A stretch of DNA of 64,000 bases from Scybalousia_A sp964542225 (GCA_964542225.1 CAZITO010000003.1:11779-75778), one strand, 5' to 3'; shown: positions 45,271 through 55,176, counted from the first letter of the stretch. Notes: generated by a model not told the origin, from the letters alone. Numbers and translations: made by a program.

Positions 45271-46260
45271 ATGAAAGAACAGGGTTTATATCCTTTAAAA
45301 TTTATGCCCTTGTTTAAGAACAAAATTTGGGGAGGAAACAAAATTAGAGATTTGGTCGGAATAGATTATTCTCCATTGAATCGTTGCGGAGAAGTGTGGG
45401 TTTTATCTGCTTTAAAAGAAAATGAAAGTGTTGTGGAAAATGGTTTTTTGGCAGAATGTACTTTGAATGAGGTTATAGAAATGTATTCAGACGAGTTATT
45501 GGGAGAAGATAATTTTAATAGATTTTATACCGATTTTCCTTTGCTGATAAAACTTATAGATGCCAGTGATAATCTTTCCGTACAAGTACATCCGGACGAC
45601 AATTATGCTCAAAAACATGGCATGGAAAACGGCAAAACAGAGATGTGGTATGTTTTGCAAGCCGATAATGAGGCAGAATTATATGTTGGTTTTAATCAAA
45701 AAGAAACAAAGGCAGATATAATCAACAGATTGAGAAACAAAACTTTTCAACAAGTACTTCACAAAGATAAGGTAGAGCAAGGTGATTTGTTTTTTATTCC
45801 GTCAGGTACCATTCACGCCATCGGCAAAGGAGTGCTTTTGGCAGAAATACAACAAAGCAGTGATGCAACTTTTCGTCTATACGATTGGGATAGAGTGGGA
45901 GAGAATAACCAACCAAGAGAATTGCACTTAGAACAGGGACTTGAAGTATTAGACCTTTCTCAGCAAGAAGGTACAGCAAAAATTCACTATCACTATCACC
46001 CAAATGAAACTACTAATTTGGTGCAATGCCCTTATTTTGTTACCAATGTTATTCCTTTAACTCAGGCTTTGAAAAAAGATTATTCCAACTCGGATACTTT
46101 TTATCTCTATTTTTGTGTGGCGGGTAAAGGCTTTGTTACTTCCATGGGGCATAGAATACCTTTGAGTGCGGGAGAAATATTAATGATACCTGCTATTGCA
46201 CAAGACACTCTTATAGAACCACAACCATTGATGGAAATATTAGAAATAACCATATTGTAA
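45271..46260 (+). CDS. manA: Mannose-6-phosphate isomerase, class I
   Basis: The protein from the ATG at 45271 has 329 residues; the upstream frame start at 45205 is rejected because the promoter lies between. Zinc-binding residues are in LSVQVHPDDNYAQ, KTEMWYVLQ and SGTIHAIGKG. It interconverts fructose-6-phosphate and mannose-6-phosphate, for mannose use and GDP-mannose supply. The C-terminal cupin carries an extra PNETTNLVQCPYFV part, normal in Bacteroidota. It shares a transcript with mutS, 10 bp downstream. Confidence 0.93.
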   Translation: MKEQGLYPLKFMPLFKNKIWGGNKIRDLVGIDYSPLNRCGEVWVLSALKENESVVENGFLAECTLNEVIEMYSDELLGEDNFNRFYTDFPLLIKLIDASDNLSVQVHPDDNYAQKHGMENGKTEMWYVLQADNEAELYVGFNQKETKADIINRLRNKTFQQVLHKDKVEQGDLFFIPSGTIHAIGKGVLLAEIQQSSDATFRLYDWDRVGENNQPRELHLEQGLEVLDLSQQEGTAKIHYHYHPNETTNLVQCPYFVTNVIPLTQALKKDYSNSDTFYLYFCVAGKGFVTSMGHRIPLSAGEILMIPAIAQDTLIEPQPLMEILEITIL

Positions 46261-46270
46261 AGTAAAAAGT

Positions 46271-48925
46271 ATGGCTCAAAAAGATAAAACAACAACCCCT
46301 TTGATGAAGCAATACAATGAAATTAAGGCAAAATATCCTGATTTCATATTGCTTTTTAGAGTAGGGGACTTTTATGAAACATTTGGACAAGACGCTGTAG
46401 AAACTTCTAAGATACTGAACATTGTTTTAACCAAAAGAGGTACTGTTAATGCAGATTATTTGGCAGGCTTTCCTTATCATGCATTGGAAACTTATCTGCC
46501 AAGATTTGTACGTGCGGGCAAAAGAGTCGCTATATGTGAGCAAGTGGAAGACCCCAAAACAGCTAAAGGAATAGTAAAAAGAAGTGTGGAAGAAATAGTA
46601 ACGCCGGCTATTTCTTATACTGATATGGAAATACAGACGGACAATTCTTTTCTTTGTGCCATACATAAAAATAAAGACAATTTTGGAATTGCTTTTGTAG
46701 ATGTCAATACGGGCGATTTTTTTGTAAGTGAGGGCAATGCCAACGATATGGAAAAATTGTTTCAAAATTTTATTCCCAAAGAAATTGTTTTGCAAAGACA
46801 AAAGGAGAGAGAATTGCAAAATATTTTACCTAAGAATATACTTACAAAAACATACGATGATTGGGTTTTTTCTTTAGATTTTGCAGAAGGAGTGCTGGAG
46901 GATAGTTTTGGAGTCAATTCGGTTAAAGGTTTTGGTATAGAAGATATGCCTTTGGCTATTACTGCCGCCGGTGCCACTCTTTATTATATTAAGGAAACAA
47001 ATCACAATGAACTGTCTCATATTTGCAATATTGCTCGTATAGACAACGGCAAATTTGTATGGATGGATAAGTTTACCATAAAGAATTTGGAAATTTTACA
47101 CTCTTTCGATTCCGAACAAAGTACTCTTTATTATACCCTCAACAAGACGCAAACCAATATGGGAGCAAGACAATTGCAACGATGGTTGATGCTTCCTCTT
47201 AAAGACAAACAAGCCATAGAGCAAAGACAAAAACTTGTTACCTGCCTTATATACAATGATGATTTGCGGGAAAATATGCAGAATGCTTTGCAGGAAATAG
47301 GCGATATGGAAAGAACAATTTCTCGTCTTTCCGTACATAGAATAAATCCGCAAGAATTATTTCATTTCACCAATATACTAAAAAGCATACATGAATTAAA
47401 AAACAAAATCTCCTTATTGGAAAAAGACAAGGAGTTGTTTCCTGTTTTGGACGATTGTTACAAAATGAGGGAATATATAATCAAAAGCATAAATGCCGAT
47501 GCTCCTAACAATATTAATAAGGGTAATGTAATAAAATATGGTTTCAGTGAAGAGTTGGACAGATATAAAGACATAACCACCAATTCACAGGCAGTTTTGG
47601 ACAAAATTTGCTCTGAACAAGCCTCTAATACGGGAATTTCCTCTTTGCGAATAGGTTTTAATAATGTATTTGGTTATTACTTGGAGGTAACTAATACTCA
47701 CAAAGATAAAGTACCTTGTAACTGGGAAAGAAAACAGACGCTTGCAAACGCAGAAAGATATATAACCCCTGAGTTAAAAGAAATAGAATCTCAGATGCTT
47801 GACGCACAAGAAAATATTTCTTCATTGGAAACAAGATTATACCATGAGGTTATAGAAGAGTGTAAAACTTATATGCAGTCTCTACACAATACTGCCAAGG
47901 AACTTGCAAGATTGGATGTATTGCTGTCTTTTGCCATAGTCGCATTGGAAAACAGATATACTCGCCCGGAAATAATGCAAAACGATATTTTACACATTTC
48001 TGCTGGCAGACATCCCGTTATAGAAAAAATGCTTTCACAGGGAGAGGAGTATGTTGCCAATGATGTTTATTTGGACACCACTACACAACAAATAATCATA
48101 ATTACAGGACCTAATATGAGTGGAAAAAGTGCTTATCTCAGACAAACGGCTCTTATAGTAATAATGGCTCAGATAGGTTCATACGTACCTGCCAAACATG
48201 CTCAAATAGGAATAGTGGATAAAATATTTACGAGAGTGGGAGCATCGGACAATATAGCCTCGGGCGAGAGTACTTTTATGGTGGAAATGAATGAAACAGC
48301 CTCCATATTAAACAATGTTTCTTCTCATTCTCTTGTACTTTTGGATGAAATAGGCAGAGGAACATCTACATATGATGGAGTTTCCATTGCTTGGGGCATT
48401 GCCGATTATTTACACAATCACAAGTATAGAGCAAAGGTTTTGTTTGCTACACACTACCACGAACTTATCGCGATGGAAAATCATTTTGAAAGAATAAAAA
48501 ACTATCATATAACTGTCAAAGAATTAGGTTCCAAAATATTGTTTATTCGCAAAATAGCAAGAGGAGGTTCTTCCAAAAGTTTTGGTTTGCATGTTGCCCG
48601 ATTGGCAGGTATGCCAAAGCAGGTTTTGAATGTTGCGGAAAAAATGCTTCAAAGGTTGGAGGAAAAAAGGTCGGATACTTTGCAGTTGGATATACAAAAA
48701 AACGATAAAAAAGGCTATCAAAACGATAAAAAAGGCTATCAAAACGATAAAAATACAACAAAAGATGAGGTTTTAAGTGGTTTTCAAACAAGTTTTATTC
48801 AATTAAATGACCCCTTGCTCGAACAGATAAAAGAAGAGATATTAAATACTGATATTGAAAATCTTACACCAATAAATGCACTTAATAAACTCAATGAAAT
48901 AAAGGCAATAGTAGAAAAAAAATAA
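46271..48925 (+). CDS. mutS: DNA mismatch repair protein MutS
   Basis: This 884-residue protein has the mismatch-reading motif FLLFRVGDFYETFGQDA near residues 22-38 (the conserved phenylalanine is in GDFYE). It has a long lever region and an ATPase with Walker A TGPNMSGKSAYLRQ, signature motif ASGESTFMVEM, Walker B LVLLDEIGRGTSTYDG and FATHYHELI. It recognises mismatched bases and starts repair with MutL. Near the C-terminus (about 815-830) a 21-bp direct repeat makes a duplicated NDKKGYQ motif in the linker. It is translated with manA upstream. The tRNA promoter follows the stop. Confidence 0.97.
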   Translation: MAQKDKTTTPLMKQYNEIKAKYPDFILLFRVGDFYETFGQDAVETSKILNIVLTKRGTVNADYLAGFPYHALETYLPRFVRAGKRVAICEQVEDPKTAKGIVKRSVEEIVTPAISYTDMEIQTDNSFLCAIHKNKDNFGIAFVDVNTGDFFVSEGNANDMEKLFQNFIPKEIVLQRQKERELQNILPKNILTKTYDDWVFSLDFAEGVLEDSFGVNSVKGFGIEDMPLAITAAGATLYYIKETNHNELSHICNIARIDNGKFVWMDKFTIKNLEILHSFDSEQSTLYYTLNKTQTNMGARQLQRWLMLPLKDKQAIEQRQKLVTCLIYNDDLRENMQNALQEIGDMERTISRLSVHRINPQELFHFTNILKSIHELKNKISLLEKDKELFPVLDDCYKMREYIIKSINADAPNNINKGNVIKYGFSEELDRYKDITTNSQAVLDKICSEQASNTGISSLRIGFNNVFGYYLEVTNTHKDKVPCNWERKQTLANAERYITPELKEIESQMLDAQENISSLETRLYHEVIEECKTYMQSLHNTAKELARLDVLLSFAIVALENRYTRPEIMQNDILHISAGRHPVIEKMLSQGEEYVANDVYLDTTTQQIIIITGPNMSGKSAYLRQTALIVIMAQIGSYVPAKHAQIGIVDKIFTRVGASDNIASGESTFMVEMNETASILNNVSSHSLVLLDEIGRGTSTYDGVSIAWGIADYLHNHKYRAKVLFATHYHELIAMENHFERIKNYHITVKELGSKILFIRKIARGGSSKSFGLHVARLAGMPKQVLNVAEKMLQRLEEKRSDTLQLDIQKNDKKGYQNDKKGYQNDKNTTKDEVLSGFQTSFIQLNDPLLEQIKEEILNTDIENLTPINALNKLNEIKAIVEKK

Positions 48926-48942
48926 AAAAAAGTCAAAAATAT

Positions 48943-48974
48943 TTTGGTGGGTATCATTTTTCGTACTATCTTTG
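48943..48974 (+). promoter_or_regulatory. Promoter of the tRNA cluster
   Basis: TTTG at 48943-48946, a 20-bp spacer and TATCTTTG at 48967-48974 make a consensus Bacteroidota promoter. It is about 80 bp ahead of the first tRNA, and a G-rich leader segment (about 48988-49035) lies between. Confidence 0.8.
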
Positions 48975-49055
48975 CAAAGTCAAATTCAAGGGGGTGCTGA
49001 CGAAGAGGGCGAGGTTAGACGGAGCGGGGGTGCTTTTTTGAGGATGATGTATTAT

Positions 49056-49128
49056 GCGGGCATAGCTCAGTTGGTAGAGCGCAACCTTGCCAAGGTTGAG
49101 GTCGCGAGTCCGAGTCTCGTTGCCCGCT
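49056..49128 (+). tRNA. tRNA-Gly (anticodon GCC)
   Basis: The 73-nt sequence folds into a full cloverleaf with acceptor stem GCGGGCA/TGCCCGC, D-loop AGCTCAGTTGGTAGAGC and anticodon stem CAACC/GGTTG. The anticodon loop TTGCCAA places GCC at the anticodon. No CCA is encoded. Confidence 0.95.
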
Positions 49129-49191
49129 CTTTTTTTTGTATAGAGTAGTTCTTTAAATGAGAATTTGGAATAATTGAGAGTTGAGAAATAA

Positions 49192-49263
49192 GCGGAAGTA
49201 ACTCAGTGGTAGAGTGCAACCTTCCCAAGGTTGAAGTCGCGAGTTCGAACCTCGTTTTCCGCT
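49192..49263 (+). tRNA. tRNA-Gly (anticodon CCC)
   Basis: The 72-nt sequence has acceptor stem GCGGAAG/TTTCCGC with a G-U pair, anticodon stem CAACC/GGTTG and loop TTCCCAA, giving anticodon CCC. It lies 63 bp after the first glycine tRNA. Confidence 0.93.
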
Positions 49264-49295
49264 CTTGTAGTGGATATTCTAACGAAGATAAAAAT

Positions 49296-49380
49296 GCCAT
49301 GGTGGTGGAATGGTAGACACGAGGGACTTAAAATCCCTTGAGCCTTAAAGCTCGTGCGGGTTCAAGTCCCGCCCGTGGTA
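49296..49380 (+). tRNA. tRNA-Leu (anticodon TAA)
   Basis: The 85-nt sequence has a long variable arm, acceptor GCCATGG/CCGTGGT and an anticodon loop containing TAA, so it reads TTA codons. It completes the three-tRNA cluster. Confidence 0.93.
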
Positions 49381-49487
49381 CTGAGTAAAAAACAACAATG
49401 GTTTTCCAAAAAATAATAGTTGTATTTTTTATGAGTTTGAAATTGATATATATAATATAAGTAATAAATAGATAAATAAAGATAGAT

Positions 49488-49607
49488 ATGAACAAAGTTT
49501 TTAAAACTATGAAAAAAAAACGAATGCTTTTAATAATATTATGGACCTTATTGTTTGCAGATTCAAACAAAAAATATTTGCACAGGAAATTAATAAATTA
49601 CAGATAA
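49488..49607 (+). CDS. Possible 39-residue exported peptide
   Basis: A short frame encodes a signal-like start (MKKKRMLLIILWTLLFA within it) and ends after 39 residues. It could be a small peptide or the decayed start of a gene. Another frame continues as FAQEINKLQ, which suggests a frameshift. Support is weak. Confidence 0.25.
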   Translation: MNKVFKTMKKKRMLLIILWTLLFADSNKKYLHRKLINYR

Positions 49608-49620
49608 GATTATTAGAGAG

Positions 49621-50832
49621 ATGAAAAAAATTACAAAAACAGTTGCCATGTTGTTTATGGCACTTTTAACAAGTTCAACGATATTTGTTGCTTGTAATCA
49701 CGAAGAAGATGAATACACTAATAAGAGTGTTCTAAAAAAGTCAAACAAAGATGCTCGTTTGTTCGAGCAAGATGTTTCAACAAAGGATATTGCATACAAT
49801 TTTATGCAGAATATAATATCTAATCAGGGAATATTAAACGAAATCCATACTGGACTCAAAGAATTAGTAAGTTTAGGGTTGGACGAGAATTTACCTGTAT
49901 TCGATATCTTACATCCTGAAAGTTCAAAGTTGATAGCAAAATCGGTTTTTAAAGATTCACAAAAAGCCTTTGATACAAAAATGTTAGAAATCTTTGGTTT
50001 AAAAGGCACCAATTATTATAGGGATTTAAATATTTATTGGGGGTATCATGATAATTGGGATGGAAAAACTATTCCTGTTATATGTTATATAGATGAACAA
50101 ACAACATCTGATTATACTAAAGGTTTTAAGTTTGTTAAAGGTAATATAGAAGAGGTAACTATAACGGAGAAAGAATTTGATTCAGAAGCTTATCCTGTAA
50201 TTGTAATAAACTTTAATGATTATAATTATGAACAGTACCCTGATTTTAAGAATGGAAGTAGAACAAAGGATGGTGTTTATTGGGTGGATAATTATGAAAT
50301 AGAATTTAAAGACGAAAAAGAATATGATAGAGAATATAATGAATGGACGGATGAACATAAATTATACAAAGCGTATATTACAGAATTTAAAAGTGGTGGA
50401 GTACAATGGGATCCTTGGATAAAAGGTGGAAGTGAATTTGAATTATCTTCAACTTATATTGGAACTTCACAGTCGCCTAAAGTTACGACCCAAAGAATAA
50501 ATTTTACGAGAAAACAAATTAAAAAGAAAGAGAAAAGGGATGTTTCATTCTTATTACACTCTGATTGGCAAGAACAGTATTTAGATATAAATATTGTATT
50601 GTTGGAAAAAGACTGGGGAAGTGATAAAACTCTTAAGTTTAAACTAAATATAAAAGATTACGGCGAAATAGATACATCTATACCATTACTTAAATTTGAT
50701 GATGAGGTGGGAAAATTGCCAAATATTACAAGAAATTCTTTTATAACAAGTATCGTTAATAATAAACCTTATTATGAACTTGGTGATTGTAAAATAAAAA
50801 CAGAAATAGTTGTTTATGATAAAGCATATTAA
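49621..50832 (+). CDS. Hypothetical lipoprotein
   Basis: The 403-residue protein has a lipoprotein signal with lipobox TIFVAC (cysteine 25), then a charged linker and a mostly beta-sheet body. I recognise no domain; FKSGGVQWDPWIKGG and IYWGYHDNWDGKTIPVI are notable Trp- and Gly-rich patches. It overlaps the following beta-barrel gene, whose start is 14 bp past this gene's stop, and the two could form an outer membrane pair. Composition is very AT-rich. Function is not known. Confidence 0.65.
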   Translation: MKKITKTVAMLFMALLTSSTIFVACNHEEDEYTNKSVLKKSNKDARLFEQDVSTKDIAYNFMQNIISNQGILNEIHTGLKELVSLGLDENLPVFDILHPESSKLIAKSVFKDSQKAFDTKMLEIFGLKGTNYYRDLNIYWGYHDNWDGKTIPVICYIDEQTTSDYTKGFKFVKGNIEEVTITEKEFDSEAYPVIVINFNDYNYEQYPDFKNGSRTKDGVYWVDNYEIEFKDEKEYDREYNEWTDEHKLYKAYITEFKSGGVQWDPWIKGGSEFELSSTYIGTSQSPKVTTQRINFTRKQIKKKEKRDVSFLLHSDWQEQYLDINIVLLEKDWGSDKTLKFKLNIKDYGEIDTSIPLLKFDDEVGKLPNITRNSFITSIVNNKPYYELGDCKIKTEIVVYDKAY

Positions 50833-50845
50833 AATTATTACCATT

Positions 50846-51625
50846 ATGAAAACTAAATTATTTTTATTGGTGTTGTTGCTATTTGTTGGTAAAATTTATG
50901 CAACGAATGATATAGTAACTAAAGGAAGTAATGATAAAAAAACTTATTGGGGATTTGGTTTATCTACTAATATATTTTGTTTGGACAGAGGTTTTGATGC
51001 GTTTAACTACTATGCCTCAACAATTTCAGATAATGAACTTGCGAAGAGTAATGTAATCGGGCTAAGAAATCAAGGTAGTACTGGTTTTTTTGTGGATTAT
51101 AGGTATCAGTATAGTAAGTGGAATGCTTTGGCTATACGACTTAAATATAACAGCAGACGTATGGACTATGTTTTACAAGGTGCTAACGACTATATTGGTT
51201 CATGGCAATCAAATACAACTCGAATACGTAATATAGAAATACCTTTAATGTATAGATATACCTTTCACAAGGGGGATGTGGACTTGTTAACTGGTATTGT
51301 TGGTGTTGGAGCAGATATTATAATATCGTCAAGCCTAATGTCCTTTAAAGCATTAACAAATGTACTTTATCCAAGAGTAGACGGTGAATTTGTTTTAACA
51401 AAAAAGAGATATGTTAATCCTTTTTTTACTGTTGGTTTTTCTGTAGATAAAAAAATAGGCAATAATAGACTTGAAACAGCACTGTTGGTTAATTTATATC
51501 CATTGAATGATAACTATAAGTACGAGTTTGTTAATTCCAAAATAGGAAGAGGTTCCATATATAACGCTAACTCAGAGTCTTTTGATAAGCATAATATAGA
51601 AGTTTCCATAGCATACTATTTATAA
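50846..51625 (+). CDS. Outer membrane beta-barrel protein
   Basis: The protein from the ATG at 50846 has about 259 residues and starts with a signal peptide (MKTKLFLLVLLLFVGKIYA). The body is a series of amphipathic strands with aromatic ends (SKWNALAIRLKYNSRRMDYV, LLTGIVGVGADIIISS, RYVNPFFTVGFSVDKKIG), ending in YYL, which fits an outer membrane beta-barrel. It follows the lipoprotein gene closely and is probably co-transcribed. An extended terminator at 51637-51682 follows. A broken relative stands directly downstream. Confidence 0.75.
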   Translation: MKTKLFLLVLLLFVGKIYATNDIVTKGSNDKKTYWGFGLSTNIFCLDRGFDAFNYYASTISDNELAKSNVIGLRNQGSTGFFVDYRYQYSKWNALAIRLKYNSRRMDYVLQGANDYIGSWQSNTTRIRNIEIPLMYRYTFHKGDVDLLTGIVGVGADIIISSSLMSFKALTNVLYPRVDGEFVLTKKRYVNPFFTVGFSVDKKIGNNRLETALLVNLYPLNDNYKYEFVNSKIGRGSIYNANSESFDKHNIEVSIAYYL

Positions 51626-51636
51626 AATAACTGTCA

Positions 51637-51682
51637 AACAATAATAGAAAGAATAAATAATGATATTCTTTCTATTATTGTT
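51637..51682 (+). terminator. Long perfect hairpin after the barrel gene
   Basis: A 19-bp perfect stem (AACAATAATAGAAAGAATA and its complement) with an 8-bp loop is placed 11 bp past the stop. It is AT-rich and lacks a long T run, so termination may be partial. Confidence 0.7.
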
Positions 51683-51727
51683 ATATCAAAAAAAAGAAAT
51701 TGTAAACTAATTAAACCAAATATAGAA

Positions 51728-52399
51728 ATGAAAAGATTATTAGTAATGAGATTACAGTGGTAGTATTTACACTGAATGGTTTTGCTCAAGAAAGCAATTA
51801 GAAACGTCATAATTTTGGTATAGGAATTTCCTCTTCTTTGTCCTCATCTACAAATAAGTTTTTAAAACATATTAGTGGAGATGGTGTAGTTTATGAAGGA
51901 CATTTTGGCAAGGTGGATAAAAACTTTGATTTAAATTTATCCTTCCTTTATGAGTTTAGTCTCAACAATAGGATAACCTTTGGTGTGGCTCCTACATATA
52001 GAGAAAGCAGAGCGGAGATTAACTATCTATATGATTTGAGTATGTATGGAGAAACAACAGAAACAATTTATGATATAGAAATACCTTTGTTTGTCGATTA
52101 TAAGTTTCCTATAATGAGAGGTAACAAATTGTTTGCTGGTGCAGGTTTCTCTGGTTTAATTTAATATAAAAACTGATTCTCAAGAAATTGCCACCAAAAA
52201 TACTTTTTCTCATTATTTGCTTTTTAGATTGGGTTTTGATGTTGTGGGTAATCATAGGGTGCAGTTTCTTATGCAGTATAGATACAATCTTTCAGCAAAC
52301 ACATATTATGATGGTATAGATTATAATTTGTTCCCTATTATACAGAAAGAATATTTCAAAGTAAATACCTTTGATGTAGGATTTAACTTTTTCTTTTAA
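51728..52399 (+). pseudogene. Broken outer membrane beta-barrel gene
   Basis: An ATG at 51728 (MKRLLVM) shifts frame into TVVVFTLNGFAQESN, hits a TAG, and continues as KRHNFGIGISSSLSSSTNK. The barrel strands then run to about 52164, where another frame change follows and the C-terminal strands continue as LLFRLGFDVVGNHRVQFL, ending VNTFDVGFNFFF. At least three lesions are present. The pieces together resemble the barrel protein upstream, so this is a decayed tandem relative. Confidence 0.75.
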
Positions 52400-52423
52400 A
52401 AATTGCGCAGGTTAAAAATAGGG

Positions 52424-52466
52424 TTAGCATAAGTTAAGATAGTGCAAACTTATGCTAATCTTTTTT
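52424..52466 (+). terminator. Terminator between the barrel pseudogene and the exonuclease
   Basis: TTAGCATAAGTT and AACTTATGCTAA form a 12-bp stem with an 11-bp loop, followed by six T. The stem uses a piece of the GTTAGCATAAGTT repeat family. It may serve both convergent transcripts. Confidence 0.75.
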
Positions 52467-52467
52467 A

Positions 52468-53055
52468 TTATACCCTGTTGTATCTGCGGTGAGTTATTTT
52501 TTTTAACTCTTCAAAAGAAGAAACGCCCAAATGCTGAGTTTCTCTCAAAAAAAGTTCTGCACAAGCCAAAGCATCCGAATCAGAATGATGATGATTTAGG
52601 CTTATATGTTCCAAATTACACAGATAGTCCAAAGAAAACTTTTGAGAATCTTTCCAAACGTCCCTTGAAAGCACGTAGGTACAAAGATAATGGCTTTGCG
52701 GTTTTTCAAGGTGATAATAGGTCAAAGTTTTTCTCAATACAGTAATATCAAAAGAAGCATTGTGGGCAAGCAGCATGGTATTATTAAGATAAGGTTTGAT
52801 TTCTTTCCATATTTTATTGAAAGTGGGTTTATCTTCAACGTCTTCTTTATGAATGCCATGTATTTTTTGAGCATAATGTTGAAAATAAGGAAAACAGATA
52901 GGTTTAATTAACCAGTTTCTAACCTCTACAACCTTATTATCTACAACCTTGGCTATACCCAAAGAACATGGAAAATATTTATCTGCAGTCTCAAAATCTA
53001 TTGCAGTGAAACAAAATCCCCTTTCAGAATCGGGCTTAGCCAAAGTTGATAACAT
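52468..53055 (-). CDS. DnaQ-type 3'-5' exonuclease
   Basis: This 195-residue protein shows the DEDDh exonuclease motifs: FTAIDFETA near 16-24, LAHNASFDITVL near 95-106 and HHHSDSDALACAELF near 154-168. Enzymes of this group act as DNA polymerase proofreading subunits or as free exonucleases. There is no DNA polymerase domain. The start at 53055 gives a compact protein, and it is separated from dsbD by 21 bp, so it shares that unit's strand. The stop lies at the terminator edge. Confidence 0.88.
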   Translation of the reverse strand: MLSTLAKPDSERGFCFTAIDFETADKYFPCSLGIAKVVDNKVVEVRNWLIKPICFPYFQHYAQKIHGIHKEDVEDKPTFNKIWKEIKPYLNNTMLLAHNASFDITVLRKTLTYYHLEKPQSHYLCTYVLSRDVWKDSQKFSLDYLCNLEHISLNHHHSDSDALACAELFLRETQHLGVSSFEELKKITHRRYNRV

Positions 53056-53076
53056 ATTTTTTAAGTATATTATAAC

Positions 53077-55176
53077 CTATTGTTTTGTAGAGTTAAATTT
53101 ATCCAATCCGTCGGACAAAAAGTTTATAAAATTGTTTACATTTTTGTCGTATGGTTGTGGTTTTTCTGTTAATAGATTACCCTCAGCGTCCATAAGCACA
53201 TAAAGAGGCTGTGCATTGGCATGAAATTTCTCTATTTGATAGTTATGATTTTTCCTGCCAAGAGTTTTTATGGTTTTACCGTTCATTACTTTCCATTCGT
53301 TTTGAGGAAGTTCTATTGTATTTTCGTCACAATACAAAGATACCAAAATATAATCCTCCTGAATCATCTTTTTTACCGCAGGTACAGACCAAACAGCCGT
53401 TTCCATTTCCCTGCAATTAGCACAAGACTTGCCTGTAAAGTCCAAAAACAATGGCTTGCCAACTTTTTTTGCATATTCTTTTGCTTCGTCCAAATCAAAG
53501 AATGCACGGAAACCAACAGGTACATGTTCATCCAATTTATCGGCATATTTTCTCTTTACAGGAAAATCATCGTTATGTACAGAGGAAGAAATATTGGCTT
53601 TGTTTTCTACAATTATTTTTTCAATGTTGTATTCTTGTGAAGAGACAGGAGGAAGATAGCCGGAAATAGTACTCAAAGGTGCCCCCCAAAGCCCCGGTAT
53701 CATATATATAGCAAAAGAAAATGAAATAATCGAAAGGAAAAGGCGAGGTACTGTTATGTGCTTTAATTCTGCATCACCCTTGAATTTTAATTTCCCCAAC
53801 AAATAAAATCCTATCATAACAAAAATCACTATCCATATACAAAGGTAGGTCGTTCTTGGCAAAATACCCCAGTTACAAGCTTGGTCGGCTACCATCAAAA
53901 ATTTTAAGCCTAAGGCTATTTCCAAAAATCCAAAGACTATCTTCACACTGTTTAACCACGAACCGCTTTTCATATTCTTTAAGAAAGAAGGAAACATTGC
54001 CAATAAAGTAAACGGCAAGGCAAAACCTATGGCAAAACCAAGCATGGAAACAAAGAATATAAAGGAGTTGGACGAACCGGAGGCCATTTCCACCAATGCG
54101 GCTCCAAGTATTGGCCCCGTACAAGAGAAAGATACTAAAACAGTGGTCAATGCTATGAAAAACGCACCTAAAAAGCCACCTTTTTCGCTTTCTTTATCCG
54201 ATTTATTTACCCATTTGCTTGGCATAGTTATCTCAAACAAGCCAAAGAAAGACAGAGCAAAAACCATAAAGATAATAAAGAATAAAACATTAGGTATCCA
54301 GTGTGTAGAAATTATATACATGGCATCCTTGCCAAAAATCAAAGTCAACAACAAGCCTAATACCGCAAAAATCAGCACTATTGAAAGCCCAAAGAAATAT
54401 GCTTGCTTTCTACCTTGTCTGTTTGTCTTTTTGCCATGAAGGAAGAAAGAAATGGTCATTGGTATCATAGGGAACACACAAGGTGTCAACAAAGTTATCA
54501 GTCCCACGCCAAACGAAATCAAAAACACCATAAGCAATGATTTGTTTGCCAAATCTTGAGTATCTCCAACGGATTCTGCTATCTGTGTTGTTGAAGAAAT
54601 GCCATTTGTTGTATTTGAAAGAGAATTAACCGCCGTTTGCTCCGCAATAGAAGTGTCTGTTGTCGCAAGTTGTTGCTCTTCTATAGGTGTTTCTGTCGGC
54701 TTATTGTTATCTATTATATAAGGGTTGCCCTTAACACCAAAGGAAAACTCTTCCACATCGGGAGGAAAGCACGAACCATTTTCACAAAGTTGAAATTCTA
54801 CAGAGCCTTTAACTGTTATGTCTTTATGAGAAAGAACTTTTACTCTTTGACGAAATACAACATTTCCCTCAAAAGAACGTGTAGTATCCTTTGCAAATTT
54901 ATCATAATGAGATTTGTATGCAGGCTCTTTTACAGAACCAAGCAATTGGTAATCTTTTGATTTGACAAAACTAAATTTTATAGGATTTTCAGTGCCTTTC
55001 GTGTATTGGGAATAAGTATGCCATCCCTTATCCAAAGAGCATTTCAATTGTAATTCCGAAATAGAATCATTTATTCTATTTGTAACAAAACTCCACTTTG
55101 CGTGGTCTTGCGCATAGAGGTTAGCACCAAAGAAAACCACCAAAAAATACAAAATAACCAGTCTTACTTTTTTCAT
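53077..55176 (-). CDS. dsbD: Thiol:disulfide interchange protein DsbD
   Basis: The 699-residue protein has a signal peptide (LVILYFLVVFFGANLYAQ) and an N-terminal periplasmic domain with the CENGSCFPP pair near 132. A membrane core of about eight helices follows (210-500; CVFPMIPMTISFFL holds one channel cysteine and SCTGPILGAAL the other). The C-terminal thioredoxin domain has FTGKSCANCREME near 585-597 as its CxxC. It carries electrons from cytoplasmic thioredoxin to periplasmic proteins such as c-type cytochrome maturation factors. All cysteine pairs appear conserved. It stands close to the exonuclease gene downstream and the EnvC-like gene upstream. Confidence 0.94.
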   Translation of the reverse strand: MKKVRLVILYFLVVFFGANLYAQDHAKWSFVTNRINDSISELQLKCSLDKGWHTYSQYTKGTENPIKFSFVKSKDYQLLGSVKEPAYKSHYDKFAKDTTRSFEGNVVFRQRVKVLSHKDITVKGSVEFQLCENGSCFPPDVEEFSFGVKGNPYIIDNNKPTETPIEEQQLATTDTSIAEQTAVNSLSNTTNGISSTTQIAESVGDTQDLANKSLLMVFLISFGVGLITLLTPCVFPMIPMTISFFLHGKKTNRQGRKQAYFFGLSIVLIFAVLGLLLTLIFGKDAMYIISTHWIPNVLFFIIFMVFALSFFGLFEITMPSKWVNKSDKESEKGGFLGAFFIALTTVLVSFSCTGPILGAALVEMASGSSNSFIFFVSMLGFAIGFALPFTLLAMFPSFLKNMKSGSWLNSVKIVFGFLEIALGLKFLMVADQACNWGILPRTTYLCIWIVIFVMIGFYLLGKLKFKGDAELKHITVPRLFLSIISFSFAIYMIPGLWGAPLSTISGYLPPVSSQEYNIEKIIVENKANISSSVHNDDFPVKRKYADKLDEHVPVGFRAFFDLDEAKEYAKKVGKPLFLDFTGKSCANCREMETAVWSVPAVKKMIQEDYILVSLYCDENTIELPQNEWKVMNGKTIKTLGRKNHNYQIEKFHANAQPLYVLMDAEGNLLTEKPQPYDKNVNNFINFLSDGLDKFNSTKQ

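Noticed and set aside
48661..48760. Phase-variable repeat in mutS
   Set aside because: The 21-bp repeat is in frame and lies in the C-terminal linker, so changes in number would not shift the frame.
48988..49040. G-rich segment before the first tRNA as a riboswitch or attenuator
   Set aside because: No known class or stable stem-loop pattern was identified; it is more likely a tRNA precursor leader.
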